From NCBI GenBank assembly GCA_002732675.1, contig NVRR01000080.1, forward strand, positions 1 through 11,069: a DNA stretch of 11,069 nt, given 5' to 3'. The notes beneath the pieces are model-generated. The model saw only the letters and a program-made list of their open reading frames with translations. It was not told the DNA's origin and did no database searches. Source of the DNA: Sneathiella sp. (lineage in GTDB: Bacteria; Pseudomonadota; Alphaproteobacteria; Sneathiellales; Sneathiellaceae). Every line of letters begins with the position of its first letter. Position 1 is the stretch's first letter. The translations under genes were made by a program, and so were the position numbers. Positions 6,715 through 11,069 of the stretch are shown in pieces.

Positions 6715-9102
6715 ATGATGCCAAAAAGTAGAAGCTCAAAATCAATTTCCCTGCTGCCCACCGGCAGCGTTGACTTTATGCACCGACGGCTGATCGAACT
6801 CGGCGGCCTGGTGCTGTTGTTGCTGGCGCCCATCTGTGCGCTATCGCTCATAACCTATTCGCCCGCTGACCCGAACTTTAATCACGCGACGGGCAGCGCC
6901 CCAAGCAATCTATTGGGCTCCGGCGGCGCACATCTGGCAGATTTGTTACTGCAAACCATCGGGTTTGGCTCGATCGCCCTGATTTTAGGCTTGATCGCCT
7001 GGTCATGGCGGGTGATGTCCCATCGCGGACTCCCCTGGGGATGGGTGCATTTGCCCGTCCTGCCGTTCGGTATTTGTTTCACCGCCGCCACTTTGTCCGC
7101 CTTGCCCGTTGCAGAGGGCTGGCCGCTCAATTCCGGGTACGGCGGCATTGTCGGCGAAGTTATCTTCAACAATGTCGTGATTGCCGGACAGTTTATCAAA
7201 CTGACCCTCCATCCTGCCATTCTGGGCCCGATATTTCTGATCATCGCCGCCGCTTTATTGCTGGTTTCCTTCGGCATGTCGCCCCAGGAATGGCGCGTCA
7301 TTGGCCGCGGTTTCAGCGTTACTTTGCAGACCGTCCTGTTGGCGCCCGGCTATATTCGCGGCTTAAAACGTAACTCAGCCGATACAGAAGATGCGGGCGT
7401 CGATGATGGCTATATAGACGAAGCCCCGATCAGACGTCAGAAAAAACCGCGGCCAACCAAAGAGAAGCCTCCGCTCTTTCGGCAAAGCGCTGAGCCGCAA
7501 ATTGAACATCGCAAATCTGATGCTGCTGTTGGCAAACGGGTCGCCGCTGAAAAGCAGACTGCGCTCAATCTCGGACCTGCGGGTGAATATCAGCTGCCGC
7601 CACTTGATTTGCTCTCGTTGCCCGACAAAAAACTGGCCCCCAAGCCCATCAGTGAGGAAGCGCTCTCGAAAAACGCCCGCCTGCTTGAATCCGTTCTGGA
7701 TGACTATGGCATCAAGGGCGACATCATCCGCGTGCGCCCCGGCCCTGTCGTCACCTTGTATGAGCTGGAACCAGCGCCAGGTCTGAAAAGTTCCCGGGTT
7801 ATTGGTCTCGCTGATGATATTGCCCGCTCTATGAGCGCCATATCTGCCCGTATTGCCGTTATTCCCGGTCGCAATGCCATCGGGATTGAGCTTCCGAACC
7901 AGCGACGCGAAACCGTCTTCCTGCGCGAACTTCTTTCGGCGGCGGCCTATGAAAACACCAGTTCCAAACTCACACTGGCTTTGGGCAAAGATATCGGGGG
8001 CGATCTGGTCATCGCAGACCTTGCCCGCATGCCACATTTGTTGATCGCCGGGACGACCGGCTCCGGTAAATCTGTGGCCGTCAACACCATGATCCTGTCA
8101 CTATTGTATCGTCTGTCGCCTGAAGATTGCCGATTTATTTTGATCGACCCGAAAATGCTGGAACTATCGGTTTATGACGGCATTCCACATTTGCTGGCGC
8201 CTGTGGTGACCGAGCCCGGCAAAGCGATTGTTGCGCTTAAATGGGCCGTAAAAGAAATGGAGAACCGCTACCGCAAGATGGCTGAACTTGGCGTGCGGAA
8301 CGTCGATGGATATAACCAGCGCATCCGCGATGCCATCAAAAAAGGCGAGGTGCTGAAACGCCGGGTACAAACAGGATTTGATTCCATTTCCGGCGAGCCC
8401 GTTTTTGAAGAACGGACGCTAGACACTGAGCCCCTGCCGATGATCGTCATAATAGTCGATGAAATGGCGGATCTGATGATGGTTGCAGGCAAGGATATCG
8501 AAGTGGCCGTGCAGCGTCTTGCGCAAATGGCCCGTGCTGCTGGTTTGCATGTGGTCATGGCAACCCAGCGCCCCTCCGTCGATGTGATCACGGGAACCAT
8601 CAAGGCCAACTTTCCAACTCGGATCAGTTTCCAGGTAACGTCAAAAATTGACAGTCGTACCGTGCTTGGGGAACAAGGCGCAGAGCAGCTTTTGGGTCAG
8701 GGCGATATGCTCTATATGCCGGGCGCCGGGCGTGTTCAGCGTGTCCATGGCCCCTTCGTTTCTGACGAAGAAGTCGAGAAAGTCGTCACCTTTCTGAAAT
8801 CCCAGGGTGCCCCCAATTACAAGGAAGAAGTCACCGAAGAGGGACAAGGCGATTTCGACGGCATGATGGGCGGCGACGGCAAGGGCGGATCCAGCGGGGA
8901 TGAGCTTTATGACCGGGCGGTAGAGCTTGTCTGCCGTGAGCGAAAAGCCTCCACCAGCTTCGTCCAGCGCCACTTACAAATCGGCTATAACCGTGCGGCG
9001 CGGATTATCGACCAGATGGAGAAAGAAGGCGTTATCGGCTCCGCCAACCATGTGGGTAAACGCGAGATTTTGGCCCGCGATATTGATGATCGGGAATATT
9101 AA
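6715..9102 (+). CDS. ftsK: DNA translocase FtsK
   Basis: This 795-residue septal DNA pump drives chromosome segregation and activates XerCD recombination at dif. Four membrane segments lie near residues 29-48, 80-98, 111-133 and 167-187. A short, basic, charged linker (about 205-290) replaces the long linker of E. coli FtsK, as is usual in alphaproteobacteria. The motor domain includes LPPLDLLSLP (about 297-306), Walker A GTTGSGKS (446-453, Lys452) and Walker B IVIIVDEMADL (Asp582, Glu583). It also includes MATQRPSVDVITG, typical of FtsK/SpoIIIE. After a glycine-rich spacer, the winged-helix gamma domain (about 729-795) carries the DNA-recognition helix region and should read KOPS-like polar sequences. 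I use the ATG at 6715, which immediately precedes a second ATG. An ATG at codon 22 is possible, but the extra basic N-terminus is typical of relatives. The ribosome site is weak, so coupling to dapC is likely. Confidence 0.96.
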   Translation: MMPKSRSSKSISLLPTGSVDFMHRRLIELGGLVLLLLAPICALSLITYSPADPNFNHATGSAPSNLLGSGGAHLADLLLQTIGFGSIALILGLIAWSWRVMSHRGLPWGWVHLPVLPFGICFTAATLSALPVAEGWPLNSGYGGIVGEVIFNNVVIAGQFIKLTLHPAILGPIFLIIAAALLLVSFGMSPQEWRVIGRGFSVTLQTVLLAPGYIRGLKRNSADTEDAGVDDGYIDEAPIRRQKKPRPTKEKPPLFRQSAEPQIEHRKSDAAVGKRVAAEKQTALNLGPAGEYQLPPLDLLSLPDKKLAPKPISEEALSKNARLLESVLDDYGIKGDIIRVRPGPVVTLYELEPAPGLKSSRVIGLADDIARSMSAISARIAVIPGRNAIGIELPNQRRETVFLRELLSAAAYENTSSKLTLALGKDIGGDLVIADLARMPHLLIAGTTGSGKSVAVNTMILSLLYRLSPEDCRFILIDPKMLELSVYDGIPHLLAPVVTEPGKAIVALKWAVKEMENRYRKMAELGVRNVDGYNQRIRDAIKKGEVLKRRVQTGFDSISGEPVFEERTLDTEPLPMIVIIVDEMADLMMVAGKDIEVAVQRLAQMARAAGLHVVMATQRPSVDVITGTIKANFPTRISFQVTSKIDSRTVLGEQGAEQLLGQGDMLYMPGAGRVQRVHGPFVSDEEVEKVVTFLKSQGAPNYKEEVTEEGQGDFDGMMGGDGKGGSSGDELYDRAVELVCRERKASTSFVQRHLQIGYNRAARIIDQMEKEGVIGSANHVGKREILARDIDDREY

Positions 9103-9210
9103 GCCCTGTGTATTTCATAGTTTCGCCGAATTAGGCTGGCATTCAGACCTATCAGTCATATATCAACGCCATACTCTGTGTTGATCCGACATTTTTTAAA
9201 CGAGAGCAAT

Positions 9211-9828
9211 ATGCGGCATTCATTAAAATTTCTTACCCCTGCCCTCGCCTGCCTGCTGGTTATTGGCCTGCAAGTTCCGGCCTGGGCCGGTTTAAGCGCC
9301 AACGACCAAGAACAAGTCGTCCGAATAGAAGCCTATCTCAATACGCTTAAAACCATGCAAGCCCGGTTTCTGCAAATAGATGCGGCAGGCGGCGTTGCCC
9401 TCGGCAATGTCTATATGCGGCGGCCGGGTCGCATGCGCTTCGAATATGAACCCCCTGCCCAGATTCTGGTGGTTGCAGATGGTACCTGGCTGGTTTTTCG
9501 CGACAATGAAATTGAAGAAACGACCCGCCTGCCTTTGTTTTCAACACCCGTAAGTGTCCTGCTGAAGGAGAATATAGAACTCAGCGGCGATGTAACGGTG
9601 ACGAAAGTAGAAAATGACGGCAAAGCCGTCCGTGTCACTATTGTTGACACCGATAATCCGGATGAGGGTAATATCACCCTTGTTTTCAGCGACGCTCCCT
9701 TGCAGCTCCGTCAATGGCTCGTCACTGATGCACAAGGAAACACAACCAGCATCAGCCTTAGCAACATGCAGAAGGATATCAAACTCAAACCAGAGCTTTT
9801 TACATTCTTCGACAGCGATTACGAATAG
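9211..9828 (+). CDS. lolA: Outer-membrane lipoprotein carrier LolA
   Basis: This 205-residue periplasmic chaperone is expected to ferry lipoproteins from the LolCDE exporter to the outer membrane. A classic signal peptide covers residues 1-26, with the hydrophobic core LTPALACLLVIGLQV and cleavage after AWA. The mature part carries LolA-type features: an early helix with QARFLQ and the strand motif YMRRPGRMRFEYEPP, which forms the lipid-binding half-barrel. Later strands include VTDAQGNTTSISLSN near the C-terminus. I start at the ATG at 9211, which has GAGAG five bases upstream and leads straight into the signal peptide. An upstream GTG at 9178 would add eleven residues that fit no signal. 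It follows ftsK after 108 bases with no clear terminator between, so it may be cotranscribed or have its own promoter. LolB is not in the window. Confidence 0.88.
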   Translation: MRHSLKFLTPALACLLVIGLQVPAWAGLSANDQEQVVRIEAYLNTLKTMQARFLQIDAAGGVALGNVYMRRPGRMRFEYEPPAQILVVADGTWLVFRDNEIEETTRLPLFSTPVSVLLKENIELSGDVTVTKVENDGKAVRVTIVDTDNPDEGNITLVFSDAPLQLRQWLVTDAQGNTTSISLSNMQKDIKLKPELFTFFDSDYE

Positions 9829-9867
9829 GGATGAGTTTCCCCAGCCTTCTATGCTAAACACGATGCC

Positions 9868-10461
9868 ATGCATGATGATCTAGATTTTGAAGAAGAGCTG
9901 CCGGATATTGACGATTATCCGACTTTGCGCTCCGTTGTTCGTTTCAACAGACTACTGCCGTCCATCCCGTGGTTTACGGCCCTGGGGGAGCCTTTAAGCA
10001 AGGAGCCGCTGGCGGCCGCACGGGATTATATGGATGCGCTGGGCTTCCCAGATGCCTTTGTGTCTGAGGTGGAAAACTGGGAAGATGCCGCCTACGCCGC
10101 CGCCAATCCCGACTGGAATAGCGAATGGTGGGACGCGGAAGAACAGATGCGCATGGGGCTGACGGCGGATGCTCTTGAGTTAATCGACGAAGAAGACCTT
10201 AACCTTGCTCTCACCCATATATCCGCAACCGCGTCGCCGATTATTTCGAGCGCCGTCGAAGCCATAGCTGAAGAACAGGGGGTGGAAGATATGGAGTTGA
10301 TCCGCGCCGCTGTTGGCTCTGCTCTGCATACCTGTCATCAGGCGGCGCTGGTACTGGCCGCGGGAGGAGAAGATAGCCATCCCTTCGCCCTCAAATATAA
10401 ACTTTTTGAATATGGCCATTGGCCTATCGCGCTGAGTGGCCGCAGCTTCAACATTTTCTAG
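9868..10461 (+). CDS. Acidic protein of unknown function between lolA and xthA
   Basis: This 197-residue protein is not recognised. It opens with a strongly acidic stretch (HDDLDFEEELPDIDDYP, residues 2-18). A tryptophan-rich centre follows (ENWEDAAYAAANPDWNSEWWDAEEQM), then alanine-rich probable helices (about 115-165), and a more conserved-looking tail, YGHWPIALSGRSFNIF. It has no signal peptide, membrane segment, Walker motif or metal-binding cluster, so it looks cytoplasmic. Codon use resembles its neighbours and the frame is open throughout, so it is a real gene. The ATG at 9868 is the only nearby ATG in this frame; several others close by are out of frame and stop quickly. No good ribosome site is visible. 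It lies 39 bases after lolA and 24 before xthA, probably in the same transcript. Confidence 0.75.
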   Translation: MHDDLDFEEELPDIDDYPTLRSVVRFNRLLPSIPWFTALGEPLSKEPLAAARDYMDALGFPDAFVSEVENWEDAAYAAANPDWNSEWWDAEEQMRMGLTADALELIDEEDLNLALTHISATASPIISSAVEAIAEEQGVEDMELIRAAVGSALHTCHQAALVLAAGGEDSHPFALKYKLFEYGHWPIALSGRSFNIF

Positions 10462-10485
10462 ATACCCCAACCCGAAAGCCCGATA

Positions 10486-11069
10486 ATGAGTAATTTGCGC
10501 CTTGTGACCTGGAACGTTAATTCTGTGAGAGCCCGTCTTGGCCATGTGGAAAAGTTTGTGGCAGAGAATGCGCCCGATGTTCTGTGCCTGCAGGAAACCA
10601 AGGTGACGGATAACGAGTTTCCGCTAAAAGCTTTTGCCAAAATGGGCTTTGATCACCACGCTATTGCCGGGCAAAAAAGCTATAACGGTGTGGCGATCTT
10701 CTCCAGACTGCCGTTCGCGGTAGCGGAAGAAAAGCTTTGGTGTGGACGGAATGACAAGCGGCATCTGGCCGTCACCTTGGAAAATGGCATAGAGGTCAAT
10801 AATTTCTATGTGCCTGCTGGCGGTGATGTCCCGGATGTGAATGAAAATGATAAATTCGCCCACAAATTAGGCTTCATGACCGAAATCGCGGCCTGGTTCA
10901 CCGAACGGCAGGCAATCGACAACAAACTGGTGCTTGTCGGCGACCTCAATGTTGCGCCTTGCGAGAGCGATGTCTGGAACCATAAACAGCTTCTGAAAGT
11001 TGTCAGCCATACGCCTATCGAGGTTGAACATATGGCCCGCATGTATGACAGCCATGACTGGGTAGACGC
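10486..11069 (+). CDS. xthA: Exodeoxyribonuclease III (XthA), partial
   Basis: These are the first 194 codons of an exonuclease III / AP endonuclease, which is normally about 260-270 residues; the gene runs off the right edge. The enzyme cleaves abasic sites in base-excision repair and degrades duplex DNA from the 3' end. Catalytic residues of the endonuclease/exonuclease/phosphatase fold are present: Asn10 and Asn12 in TWNVNSVR, and the metal ligand Glu37 in CLQETK. Tyr108 in NFYVPAG, and Asp153 and Asn155 in VGDLNVAP, complete the visible set. The C-terminal catalytic Asp and His would lie beyond the window. SYNGVAIFSRLP at about 65-76 is also family-typical. The ATG at 10486 lies 24 bases after the preceding stop codon, which suggests cotranscription. 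Confidence 0.95.
   Translation, partial: MSNLRLVTWNVNSVRARLGHVEKFVAENAPDVLCLQETKVTDNEFPLKAFAKMGFDHHAIAGQKSYNGVAIFSRLPFAVAEEKLWCGRNDKRHLAVTLENGIEVNNFYVPAGGDVPDVNENDKFAHKLGFMTEIAAWFTERQAIDNKLVLVGDLNVAPCESDVWNHKQLLKVVSHTPIEVEHMARMYDSHDWVD

Noticed and set aside
7375..8037. 220-codon open frame on the minus strand inside ftsK
   Set aside because: It is antisense to the FtsK linker and motor region, has no ribosome site, and the plus-strand protein is unmistakable.
9137..9152. Sigma-54-like TGGCATTCAGACCTAT ahead of lolA
   Set aside because: The -24 half resembles the consensus, but the -12 half lacks TTG and the GC pair, so it is probably chance.
9162..9185. Inverted repeat ATCAAC/GTTGAT between ftsK and lolA as a terminator
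   Set aside because: The stem is only 6 bp with a 12-base loop, and the T-run is separated from it by several bases; too weak to call.

Overview
The window looks like an ordinary chromosomal segment of an alphaproteobacterium with moderate to high GC content, perhaps from the Rhodospirillales or a nearby marine order. The evidence is the protein families, a short FtsK of about 800 residues, a glnK-amtB pair, and a DapC-type aminotransferase just upstream of ftsK. The species cannot be fixed from the sequence. I found no mobile element, CRISPR array, tRNA or rRNA.

Layout: (1) A ubiquinone-biosynthesis FAD monooxygenase of the UbiH/UbiF family reads leftward and is cut by the left edge. (2) A divergently transcribed amidase-signature enzyme follows. 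(3) Next is an ammonium module: the PII protein GlnK and ammonium channel AmtB in one unit, a strong intrinsic terminator, then a second, divergent Amt channel in its own unit. (4) The last block holds a DapC-like aminotransferase, the DNA translocase FtsK, the lipoprotein carrier LolA, an unrecognised acidic protein, and exonuclease III, which is cut by the right edge.

The most coherent regulatory signal is in the ammonium module. Upstream of glnK and upstream of the second amt there is a sequence with exact sigma-54 (-24/-12) spacing. Both have TTGA where the consensus has TTGC. This suggests that both units respond to nitrogen limitation through RpoN, probably with NtrC. The second amt transcript would begin with a hairpin located almost exactly at the predicted transcription start. 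GlnK is expected to bind AmtB, and possibly the second Amt, to stop ammonium uptake when nitrogen is plentiful. The neighbouring amidase could release ammonia from amides, but nothing in its promoter ties it to the same regulon.

The right-hand block combines lysine and peptidoglycan precursor synthesis (dapC), chromosome segregation (ftsK), envelope biogenesis (lolA) and DNA repair (xthA). Its genes lie close together on one strand. No clearly new biological system is visible. The items most worth checking are the paired sigma-54 promoters, the 5' leader hairpin of the second amt, the hairpin between the second amt and dapC, and the unknown 197-residue protein.
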